DNA from: Nemertoderma westbladi
Taxonomy: Eukaryota > Xenacoelomorpha > Nemertodermatida > Nemertodermatidae
Assembly (NCBI GenBank): GCA_032718475.1
Contig: JAUCBJ010007164.1
Span: 1-64,000 of the forward strand
DNA length: 64,000 nucleotides
Reading direction: 5' to 3'
A program made the translations under genes and the position numbers. Every line of letters begins with the position of its first letter. Position 1 is the stretch's first letter. Under the pieces are notes generated by a model. That model worked only from the letters and a program-made list of their open reading frames with translations. It was not told the DNA's origin and searched no databases. This document shows positions 11,426 through 20,159 of the stretch, piece after piece.

Positions 11426-12625
11426 TGTAAAAGCTTTTGCGGATATAATCAGTCCCCTTGCCCGCAAAGTACCGTTGTAGGTGTTTTAACGGACATAGAA
11501 GTCATTCTTCTATATGTGTGCTTTGGCGGACATGGCAAGGCACAAAACCCGCAATGCGTCAAATCCTCTAGCACAGTGTAGCCTTGATGATTCAGATTAC
11601 GACATCTAACAGCTGGTTGTTGGCATGGAAACGGCCGTTGGACACATGGTTCTTTGTTTAGCTTAACAGCCAATCAGGGCGATTTTTACTGTCGATGTGG
11701 AGATATTCTACAGATCGTGCTAGGCGTGTTCAGTCTTACTGTTTTCTGTGTTATAGTTTTGTTGTTTCTATCTAGGCCAAGAACACCGGCTCTAGAGTCA
11801 GTTCGTTTTCAGACTTTAGAAGAAACATTAGTAGGCTTAGATTATAGAACGTATAACTGTTATCAACCCAATTATCAGCGCAGTAGCGCAGCGGTACCAT
11901 CTGATATTGTTATAATCTTAACCTACCGTCTTAATGCTTTTACTGTTGTTATTATTTGTATCAGTTGGTTGAATATTATTACTTGGAGAACATCGATAAA
12001 TAACCCAAATTTCCCAATTTTCTTGATACACTACAGGTTAGAGAGACAGGTTACATATAGCGATTGCGACTTATATTATCGTGGTTTGTAGTGAATTTAA
12101 TGCTATTTGATAAGCACTACATGAGTCAATTGCTGTTCTCTTTATGTATGATAAAATTCATTGACGGTCGGCAGATTAGTGTGCAGTATTGTGCGTTACC
12201 GGTAGTGTGCATGATTGTGGCTGATAACTAAGCATTTCCTAAAGAATGCGCCTCATACGTGAATCATAAGCCTTACCGTCTTACCGTTGTGTTTAGTATA
12301 AGTCATATCTCTGTTTACCTAGATAGAGCGCCACGTCCTAAAGGAACTGTTAATATTTCCCGAAAGTGAATAATATTTGTCAGAAATTATTTATTAACGA
12401 TCAATCGAATAATACAGTAAGCTTACACTGCAATAAAATCTAAGCCCTCCGAATCCAGTCTCCCGGGTATATCCAGCGGGTGAATGGACGCGCACTAGGC
12501 TGGCTTCGGCTAATGTTGTGTTTATTGGTATTAAATACTTGTCATATGCTAAAGTCTATTTATAAACCAAAAGACATATAAATTTTGGCAGGTTAAACTG
12601 CTAAAGGTCTTCAAAAGCGCGTACA
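11426..12625 (+). repeat. 5' LTR of element A
   Basis: 1,200 bp, TG...CA ends, preceded by the GGTCC duplication. A polyadenylation signal AATAAA lies at 12432-12437. A 145-codon open frame (11654-12091) with hydrophobic stretches occurs in both A LTRs but is not open in the related B LTRs, so I do not call it a gene. The segments 'gagcgccacgtcctaaagga' (about 12324) and 'tctcccgggtatatccagcg' (about 12460) are shared exactly with the B LTRs and probably mark functional U3/R sequence. Confidence 0.95.
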
Positions 12626-12639
12626 ATAACAGTTATTGT

Positions 12640-12662
12640 CTTTATTGCAGTAAGCAATAAAG
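12640..12662 (+). promoter_or_regulatory. Conserved hairpin directly downstream of the A 5' LTR
   Basis: CTTTATTGC and GCAATAAAG form a perfect 9-bp stem around the loop AGTAA, 14 bases after the LTR end. Element B has the identical hairpin at 46742-46764, although the bases between LTR and hairpin differ beyond the first five (ataac). This is where a primer-binding site is expected, so a role in priming or packaging is possible. That role is inference. Confidence 0.6.
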
Positions 12663-13000
12663 TTGAAAGTACCGGTCGACCGGTAAACCTGAACCGGTAC
12701 TGCTGTAGGTCCGTAGGCCCAACTGCCAGAATCGGTACTGCTGTAGGTCCGTAGGCCTAACTGCCTGAACCGGTACTGCTGTAGGTCTGTAGGCCCAACT
12801 AACCTAACCGGTACTTCCAGTATAAGTACATTAGTATTATTCGATTTTGATTATTGTATACCGGTAGGTCTTAGTACTTAATCAGGGAACGGCCGCCCTG
12901 GTTTTTTATTGAGATTCTACTTATTTCTGTCGGTTTTATTTACATGTAAGTTAATATTGAGCTGAAGACGTGTAAGTCTGCTCAGATTGTTCAGATAATT

Positions 13001-13575
13001 GTAGGCTGGACTGTTGTTGGACTGTTGTTGGGTCTGGAGAGATTGCGGCGTGTGTAGAGTCTGTCCGATAAAGTGCCAGTTAGTAAGTTGGGGCATCTTG
13101 AGTTGTAAGGTCAACCCCCTCCTAAAGAATAAGTCGTACTACCGTGTTAGAACGCATACTAACTAACCATTTTGGAATCTGCATATACTGTAGTTTATTT
13201 AGGCTTGATAGTAGTCTGCCAGCGTTTTAGCCTGTGTGTTTGTTTGTGTGGTCTGTTCAGGTACCGTAATAGTTATTACTCAGATATTTTGTAGGCTGGA
13301 TTGTTGTCTGGCTGTTGTTGGGTCTGGAGAGATTGCGGCGTATGTAGAGTCTGTCCGATAAAGTGCCAGTTAGTAAGTTGGGGCATCTTGAGTTGTAAGG
13401 TCAACCCCCTCCTAAAGAATAAGTCGTACTACCGTGTTAGAACGCATACTAACTAACCATTTCGGAATCTGCACATACTGTAGTTTATTTAGGCTTGGTG
13501 GTAGTCTGCCAGCGTTTGGTTTGTATTTTGTTTGAGTATTCTGTACGGGTAGCGTAATATTTATTATTCAGAGTT
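13001..13575 (+). repeat. 290-bp tandem duplication in the A leader
   Basis: Two units start with 'gtaggctgga' at 13001 and 13291. A core of about 190 bp (13022-13215 against 13312-13505) differs at only about three positions. The equivalent pair in element B (period 288) is also near-identical within B but differs from A at many positions. Confidence 0.9.
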
Positions 13576-13949
13576 TATGCGATTATTCGCAACATTCATG
13601 TCCCCAAGTTTATTCCTACAGTAATTGTGCTTGTTACACATACCGTTATAGTTAAATTAACCCCGGTACTACACGGGCTGCTTGGCGTAGGTAAAGACTG
13701 GTGACTTTGTGCTCCGGTCACTCCAGCAGATGCCGTGGTTCTTTTAACTGTTCAAGTATATTTAACTGCTAGTTATCTGTTTTAATAAGTACTTGTACCT
13801 AATTTAGGGTTTAGTGTACAGTGCTTTCCGAAAGTAATTAGTGTGTAGGCAGTGTATTGTGTTGTAAAGTGGTTAATAGGCACGTTGGATCTGGTAGTCT
13901 GCGGTAATTAACTTCCAGGTAGGAACACTCCGTGATACATAATGTAGTA

Positions 13950-13971
13950 CCTATAGCGATACGGCTATAGG
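13950..13971 (+). promoter_or_regulatory. Leader hairpin CCTATAGC/GCTATAGG
   Basis: An 8-bp perfect stem with loop gatacg, followed by 'tcgtcag'. Element B has the same stem and loop at 47961-47982. Conservation in an untranslated leader suggests an RNA signal such as a packaging or dimerisation loop. The function is inferred. Confidence 0.55.
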
Positions 13972-14499
13972 TCGTCAGACGGTGGTATTTTTCCTATCTG
14001 GACAGCGCAATATATCTACTACTACTTATTATTTTCAAATACCGTAGTACCCTGTCCGTTGTAATAACCAGAATTCTAACCCTTTGTTAGGCTGGTTTGT
14101 AGACTTCCTGTAAAATTACCCTAAAATTTCGTACGTAATATTTTTGTTGTGTTTAATTAGAGAATTAATCTCACCCGTATCGTAAGTAATTTGTAGTATT
14201 AAGTAACTTAGGTAAATTAGAATTATTTGTTTTAGTGTCCAACAAGTAGCACTTCACTGAGAGCGCACAGCTTCTGTGTAGTGACTCCCCCCAGAAATAA
14301 TAACATTTATTTCAAATATTGACAAAACCCATTTTAAACGGGTATATATATATTATAAATCAACTCAAACGATTTATAAATAGTAGGCCTGCCATACAAC
14401 AACTAGGTCTCAATATCAGTTGGACTACTGCTTAAATAACGGTAATAAAGTAGGTTAAAGTAACCAAGTAACCCTAAAATTTCAGAAATTCAATTATTC

Positions 14500-14790
14500 T
14501 AAAATAATTGACATACCGGTATTTACCATAGGCTTATTATATTTATTTCTATAAATTTGGGCTGAAATCATACCGGTATCCTGTAATTAATTCTAGTTCA
14601 TAATTATACTTATATATACTATAAGTGTAAGCTACATACCGGTATTCACGATAGGCCTATTATATATTTATATATATTTGTGCTAAAAATTATATACCGG
14701 TATTTTGTGACAAACCTAGTCTACCATACTTATATATACTATAAGTGTATACCGGTATTCTAATATATTGTAATTAATTACCGGTACGAG
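14500..14790 (+). repeat. ACCGGTATT-containing tandem repeat at the leader end
   Basis: About three imperfect copies of a roughly 125-bp AT-rich unit containing 'ataccggtatt', 'ataggcctattatat' and 'tatatatactataagtgta'. Element B has a longer version at 48520-48900. It lies just upstream of the gag start codon. Confidence 0.7.
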
Positions 14791-14866
14791 GCCAACGGTC
14801 ATACTGAATTACTAGACTTGCTTTAACTGTAACTATAGCAGTAAGCATTCAACTGTATAGCTAAGT

Positions 14867-15883
14867 ATGTCTGACACAAAGCAAAACCTGTCAGACAGTC
14901 TAATCGATACAACCATCTGTGACACAGATAGGAGTGTGGAGCGATTAAGAAAGGGGTTCAGCTCACTTCCTACTGAAAGAAAAGTCATCCCTCCAGTAGT
15001 AGTATCAGACCCTAGGCTAATCCAACACCGTAGGTCTATCATCGGCACTCGGGCCCAGGTCAAACGGAACCAAGAGGCAGCTGTCCAACAGCAGCAACAT
15101 CCTAGTCAAGAAACTCGTTCCCAGCGACCCGATAGCTCCAGTAGTTCGGATACTGTAGAGCTGACCCCCGAACGCAGAGTGAAGATGGCGGCTACAGCCT
15201 ATTCGGATCCCCTTCTCACCCTTCCTGCCGCAGTACTAACTACTATATTGATTGCGGTGGAGGAACACCAAGGCGATTGGGCGAGAAGTAAGCGAGCGAC
15301 CCAAGATAGTTATGCGGGATACGCCAGGGAAGAATTGATGTCTATTGTCGAGTCACAATGGAACTTTCCCGGACTCGGACTCCCGTTAGATTTGTCCGAA
15401 GCTACTTGGGAAGACATACACAGGATGGGAGTGACTAAAGATACGATGGATCCAGCTGTTTGGAAGAGGTCGGCAGCAGGATATGTGCAGGGATTCTTCG
15501 GCTCCTTAGAGCGATTAGAAGAACAACTGTTTCGACAACCCCAAGGACCTCAAGAGCAGGAAGAGCTGCTATATCAAGTACACGAAAGAACCCTACGCAT
15601 TAGACTAATCCTATCAGCCTTTGAGGAAACTTCCAAAAGAAGACAGGACACGTCGCTGCAAGTTGCTGTCAAGACTTGGTTCCAGCGGGTAGGTCTCAAA
15701 GTACAAGAAACGGCCCAGTGGAAATCCCAGCTGGCTGAGAGACCAACCTATGAAGAATCAACCGATGCCACCTTTTCTCAAGTGGAAAGCGAAGTGACCG
15801 CAGAGAGACCGCGAACGAGAGACGCCATAGACATCTATCTGTCAGATTATCAACGTTGGACTCAATCGATGCGGAAAGGTTAG
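14867..15883 (+). CDS. Element A Gag, N-terminal part
   Basis: 338 codons starting MSDTKQNLSDSL, a start shared with element B (MSDTKRALSDSL at 49025), which supports this ATG. I recognise no named domain. It is rich in charged residues, has a Q/S-rich linker (residues about 65-95) and a helical, leucine-rich second half. The frame ends where the next one (Ala-rich coiled coil) begins in the -1 frame, near 15875. No convincing slippery heptamer is in phase at the junction, so a mutation or assembly indel is more likely than programmed frameshifting. Element B lacks most of this domain, so it cannot settle the point. Confidence 0.75.
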   Translation: MSDTKQNLSDSLIDTTICDTDRSVERLRKGFSSLPTERKVIPPVVVSDPRLIQHRRSIIGTRAQVKRNQEAAVQQQQHPSQETRSQRPDSSSSSDTVELTPERRVKMAATAYSDPLLTLPAAVLTTILIAVEEHQGDWARSKRATQDSYAGYAREELMSIVESQWNFPGLGLPLDLSEATWEDIHRMGVTKDTMDPAVWKRSAAGYVQGFFGSLERLEEQLFRQPQGPQEQEELLYQVHERTLRIRLILSAFEETSKRRQDTSLQVAVKTWFQRVGLKVQETAQWKSQLAERPTYEESTDATFSQVESEVTAERPRTRDAIDIYLSDYQRWTQSMRKG

Positions 15884-18800
15884 CTGCAAACCAAGCTAAA
15901 TTTGATGAAAAACTCCGCCTCGCTAGAGTCCAGGAAGAACAAGTAAAGAAAAAACGGATAGAGGACCGAAAGGCAGCAGCAGTAGCAGCGGCAATGGCAG
16001 AAGCGGAAGCGGCAAAAGCGGCAGCGGCAGTGAAATCCGCAGCAGCAAAGGCAATGGCAGAAGCGGAAGCGGCAAAAGCAGCAGCAGCAAAGGCAGTGGC
16101 AGAAGCAGAACGGAGAGCGTCTGAAGAGACTACCCAACTGGAGTTGGAAAATCTGCAAGAGACGCAAGACTGCATAAATAAACAGTTAACTGCTAGTCAA
16201 ATGCAGATGATGAGTCGATCTACTCCCAAACGCCAAGGATACACATCATCGGAGGAAGGCGAGACCACCGATCCTGAAGGCGGAGGAAATAGATCTCGTC
16301 TAAGCAGGCGTAGAAAAACATCTCACCGTCACAAATTGCCTGATTTGCCCTCAGCGGTTAGAAGACAACTAGCTAGCACAGACTTAGGTAGTACAGAACC
16401 CACAGACCAAATTATTAAGGTCAAAAGACTCCCTATGATAGTTGATGAGCCTGAAATAATTAGGCCTGTCGTTCCCAAAGCCACTCCTGTGCTAGAGAAC
16501 CCTGTACTTCCAGTGCTTAACTCTAAATTCCCTCTACACAGTATTACACTGCCTGTACCCGGTAGAACAGTCCATGCGAATATCCCTGTCCTGGACACTG
16601 AGAGAGAAATCAAAGATTTGTCTCCCGTCGTCCCGCGTTGGCCCGCTACAATGTTGGCGACTCCCGCTTCGGCGGTTGAGTGGGTAGAGGAGGGACGGCG
16701 GGGGATGAATCTCCTGCTCGGACAGATGCAGGAGACTGTCCACCAACTTAAGGGAACAGTAAGGGAAAGTAGGTTAGAATTGCAAGAAGTGCAGCAAAGC
16801 ATCGCGCTAGAACGCGACAAATTAGTCAATATACAAAAGGGTATACCAATACCCCCTGTAACATTGTGTCAACCTGTTAGGTCTGAAGTATTACATGCGC
16901 AAGGTGTGGAGCCTACACGCATCTATACTGCTAGTGAAGTAGAAACTCCTATAGCAAACCCTATTAAGGGTGATTATAAACCTGTTGTTAATGATATTCC
17001 CTATAGACTTGATAATAATAACACGATGGCCCAAGAAAGCTTTACACGTCAGATGGCTAGAACAGAAGCCCGCCAAGCGGTCAAAGTGGGAGAGATCGTC
17101 AAATTCAATGGAGATGAGATGAAATGGTTACCTTTCAATGAATATTACAAAGATAGCATACAGAACTCTGTACTATCTAACGGAGAGAAGCTTAGATTCC
17201 TCATCAAGTGTTTGGAAGGACCTCCCAAGTTAATGGCGTTAAAGTTTATTGGACACCCAGATGGATTAAGACAAGTTTGGGATACATTAAACACCAGGTA
17301 TGGTAACAAGGATAACATAGCTAAGTATTTGTATGCAAAATTAGTAGCCCCCAGAAACTTCCTTAGTAGCGGGATTATAGAGTTTTCCGATGAGATTCAG
17401 GAGATCTGTAGACAATTGGACTGGTTAGGTAAGTCTCATGAATATCAGAGTTCCATGGTTATTGGAGCAGTAGTCTCTACTTTACCAAAGGGTGGAGTAT
17501 GTACACGCTGGGACAAGAAAGTGTTGTATATGAATGAGCAGCAACGACGAAGCCCTACCATGGCTGATCTCATGTCCTTCTTAGATGGTGAAGTAAAACT
17601 ACAACTCATCAAGCAGTCCAGAGAGAAAACATCGGAAAATAAGGTAAGTGAGAAACCCGTTTCTAGGAGAAGAGTAACACCAGTGTGTTACACTGACGAC
17701 GGCGAAAGCCAAGCTTCTCAAGAAGAAGACAGCGGGAAAGACACTGACCGATTTTACTACGTTAACAAAACCTCAAAGGACGTAAGTAAATACAAGGCTC
17801 GAACCAAAGATAGGAGAGAACAGGTTGCCAAGACTCCTCCTCAGTCTCCTAACAGAATGCACGGAAGAAAGCCCGAAGAAAGAACGAGAGTGCATCACGT
17901 TACCCAAGGTAAAGTGAGTAACACCAAACCAAACTGTGCGCTGTGCGACGGGCCCCACCGTTTGAGTGCGTGTGCTGAATTTCTAAAGAAATCCCTTGTA
18001 GACAGACGTGCAGTCATGTGGGATAAGCGGTTATGCTATAATTGCCTCAGATCAGGACACCAATGGCGAACCTGTTACTCTGACGTAAAGTGTGCAAAGT
18101 GTGGCGCGAAACATCACATCTTGTTACACAGTGAGTTCGAACGAGACAACCCGAGTCAGGTAAGTGAGCCCGAACTACATGTCCAATTCAGTGATGTAAA
18201 TGACACTGATCAAGAGTCTGAGATGGAAGGATTCTATACTGACGAATTCTCCGACGCCAACGAATCCTGTTACCTAATAAATACCGCAGTATATCGAGCA
18301 CTTACTTACGAAAAGGACACCGACAATGAGTTCCCCCCAACTACCTTTGCCAGACAACCATCTTGGAAAGCTCCAACTTCCAACGTAGGAATCAGAGAAT
18401 TTCCTGTAGTGCAGGTAAGAGTTCACGGTCCCAACAAAAGTTACATAGTGAACGCCCTCCTTGACTCCGGCAGCACAGGAACATTCATCGATCAAGAACT
18501 AGCCGAAGATATCTTTGCTGGACAACCCAAATTCCGGACTAAATTGAATATGTCAGGAATTATGCAGGTTTGGAAATCTACCATAACGGCAGATTACTAT
18601 GTAGGTGCGTTGTCTACCCCTCAGGATAAATTAGGAGCACAAAGTATAAGGTCAGTAAAAATGGTGGCTATAAAGAACTTCGCTACTACCCAAGTAGAAC
18701 CTTATAACTGGGACGAGGATGAGAGCATCCAACAGCTTAAGATACCTCGATTCCAGACAGATTATCCTGGAGTGCAAATACTCATCGGCCAAAACGCGCA

Positions 18801-20118
18801 TGAGGCGCTCGAGACATTGGAGAAACGGCCTGCTCAACCGCAGCCACTACAAACCTATGCGGTAAGAACTAGAGTAGGTTGGTACTTTACTGGACCTTCC
18901 CGCAGAACTCTCGAAGAGAGAATGCCACAAGAACGAATATATCAAGTAAACGATTGGGAAGTGGAGAGCAGTGAGGTGGACGAACTAACTGAGGGAACAC
19001 CATACTCCTCAGATAATGACGACATCTATCAACTCTTCGATGAAGAGAACACAATCGACCTACTTACAGAAAACAAAACTTGGAAAAACCAGGTGAACCT
19101 ATGTCAACTGATTCGCCCATCGGGACCCATTGATTACAATGACGAACTAAATGATGAGATAGAGCGCTACAACGCTAGAACTCGGGACGAACTCGCCGTA
19201 CGATTCTTTACTCAAGAATTGGTAGAGCCCAATTCATACGATAAGGCCCTATCGATAGAAGAAGAAAGAGCCAAGCAAATCCAGGAAACAACTACACGTT
19301 TTTTAAAAGATCAAGGTAGATATGAAATCGGCCTACCATTTCGAAAACGAGAACCTAGATTTATAAATAACAGACCCTTGGCAGAGAAAAGAATCACTCA
19401 ATTACATCGACGCCTTACGGCTAATGCTTCAGCTAAAGAAATGTACCAAACTCAATTGAAGAAATTTATTACAAAGGGATACGCGGAGCGTGTACCGGAA
19501 GGAACACCAGTAACTGAGAGAACGTATTACTTAACACATCATTACGTTCCCAAACCCGGTAAACCCCATGAAGTACGAGTCGTATTCGATGGCTCCGCTC
19601 TATATATGGGCCAATCCCTCAATTCCGAGTTGTTACCAGGACCCAACTTACTTCAATCTTTGTTGGGAATACTTTTAAGATTAAGACAATATTCCATTGC
19701 GTTCGCCTCCGATATAGAAGGAATGTTCTTACAAGCCAAGGCGCTGGATAGAGATAGAGACAGCCTAAGATTTCTGTGGTGGCCTGAAGGAGATCTCAAC
19801 CAGAAACCGGTAGAGTACTGGATGACCATCCAGGCTTTTGGGATCATATCAAGCCCTTCCAACGCCTGCTCCGTGGTGCGGACCACTGCGAATGACAACC
19901 GAGACGCCTTCTCCAAAGAGGTGATAGACAACATCAAGCGCGATATATACATGGACGACAATTTAAAGTCCCTTCCATCAGTAGAAGAAGCCATTGATGT
20001 CGCGAAAGGAACGGTAGAGTGTTTGAAAAGAGGTGGATTTCGACTGACGAAATTCACCAGCAACTCCCGTGAGTTTCTGGAAGCGATACCGGTAGAAGAC
20101 CGAGAACGAAAGACCTAG
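15856..20118 (+). CDS. Element A Gag-Pol: coiled coil, capsid-like, zinc knuckles, protease, reverse transcriptase
   Basis: 1,420 codons of open frame. In order: an Ala/Glu/Lys-rich heptad-like region (about residues 35-95, built of AMAEAEAAKAAAA-type repeats); a BEL/Pao gag region of the DUF1759 kind (from about residue 400, KFNGDEMKWLPFNEYY); cysteine-rich zinc knuckles (about 694-760, including CYNCLRSGHQWRTC, a CX2CX4HX4C knuckle); an aspartic protease with DSGSTGTF (about 870); and a reverse transcriptase with FASDIEGMF (about 1282) and the catalytic YMDD (about 1365). It makes the capsid, matures it and copies the RNA. The true beginning is likely in the upstream gag frame. The frame stops at 20116-20118 inside pol and continues in another frame, so one base appears lost near 20113. 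Consensus splice-donor strings (AAG/GTAAGTGAG and CAG/GTAAGTGAG) occur at 17641 and 18158. Confidence 0.92.
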   Translation: MDSIDAERLAANQAKFDEKLRLARVQEEQVKKKRIEDRKAAAVAAAMAEAEAAKAAAAVKSAAAKAMAEAEAAKAAAAKAVAEAERRASEETTQLELENLQETQDCINKQLTASQMQMMSRSTPKRQGYTSSEEGETTDPEGGGNRSRLSRRRKTSHRHKLPDLPSAVRRQLASTDLGSTEPTDQIIKVKRLPMIVDEPEIIRPVVPKATPVLENPVLPVLNSKFPLHSITLPVPGRTVHANIPVLDTEREIKDLSPVVPRWPATMLATPASAVEWVEEGRRGMNLLLGQMQETVHQLKGTVRESRLELQEVQQSIALERDKLVNIQKGIPIPPVTLCQPVRSEVLHAQGVEPTRIYTASEVETPIANPIKGDYKPVVNDIPYRLDNNNTMAQESFTRQMARTEARQAVKVGEIVKFNGDEMKWLPFNEYYKDSIQNSVLSNGEKLRFLIKCLEGPPKLMALKFIGHPDGLRQVWDTLNTRYGNKDNIAKYLYAKLVAPRNFLSSGIIEFSDEIQEICRQLDWLGKSHEYQSSMVIGAVVSTLPKGGVCTRWDKKVLYMNEQQRRSPTMADLMSFLDGEVKLQLIKQSREKTSENKVSEKPVSRRRVTPVCYTDDGESQASQEEDSGKDTDRFYYVNKTSKDVSKYKARTKDRREQVAKTPPQSPNRMHGRKPEERTRVHHVTQGKVSNTKPNCALCDGPHRLSACAEFLKKSLVDRRAVMWDKRLCYNCLRSGHQWRTCYSDVKCAKCGAKHHILLHSEFERDNPSQVSEPELHVQFSDVNDTDQESEMEGFYTDEFSDANESCYLINTAVYRALTYEKDTDNEFPPTTFARQPSWKAPTSNVGIREFPVVQVRVHGPNKSYIVNALLDSGSTGTFIDQELAEDIFAGQPKFRTKLNMSGIMQVWKSTITADYYVGALSTPQDKLGAQSIRSVKMVAIKNFATTQVEPYNWDEDESIQQLKIPRFQTDYPGVQILIGQNAHEALETLEKRPAQPQPLQTYAVRTRVGWYFTGPSRRTLEERMPQERIYQVNDWEVESSEVDELTEGTPYSSDNDDIYQLFDEENTIDLLTENKTWKNQVNLCQLIRPSGPIDYNDELNDEIERYNARTRDELAVRFFTQELVEPNSYDKALSIEEERAKQIQETTTRFLKDQGRYEIGLPFRKREPRFINNRPLAEKRITQLHRRLTANASAKEMYQTQLKKFITKGYAERVPEGTPVTERTYYLTHHYVPKPGKPHEVRVVFDGSALYMGQSLNSELLPGPNLLQSLLGILLRLRQYSIAFASDIEGMFLQAKALDRDRDSLRFLWWPEGDLNQKPVEYWMTIQAFGIISSPSNACSVVRTTANDNRDAFSKEVIDNIKRDIYMDDNLKSLPSVEEAIDVAKGTVECLKRGGFRLTKFTSNSREFLEAIPVEDRERKT

Positions 20119-20159
20119 ACTTAATAAAGGACGATCTTCCAGAAACCAAGACGCTTGGC

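Larger units (their letters stand above)
12626..14866 (+). other. 5' leader of element A
   Basis: A 2.24-kb untranslated leader between the LTR and the gag start. The same layout occurs in element B (46726-49024), with long well-conserved tracts. It contains a hairpin just after the LTR, three direct copies of a roughly 40-bp unit 'ggtactgctgtaggtccgta' (12690-12810), a 290-bp duplication, a strong small hairpin at 13950-13971, and a conserved stretch at about 13655-13770 ('ccccggtactacacgggctg'). No TGG-type tRNA primer site is adjacent to the LTR. Confidence 0.8.

Noticed and set aside
11654-12091. 145-codon open frame in the A LTRs with hydrophobic segments (also 29016-29453)
   Set aside because: It exists in both LTRs only because they are copies of each other. 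The related B LTRs do not keep it open, and it has no ATG at its start.
15856-15883. Programmed -1 frameshift between the two gag frames of element A
   Set aside because: No in-phase X-XXY-YYZ heptamer at the overlap, and three other one-base shifts in the same element suggest ordinary indels. Element B lacks the region, so it stays undecided.
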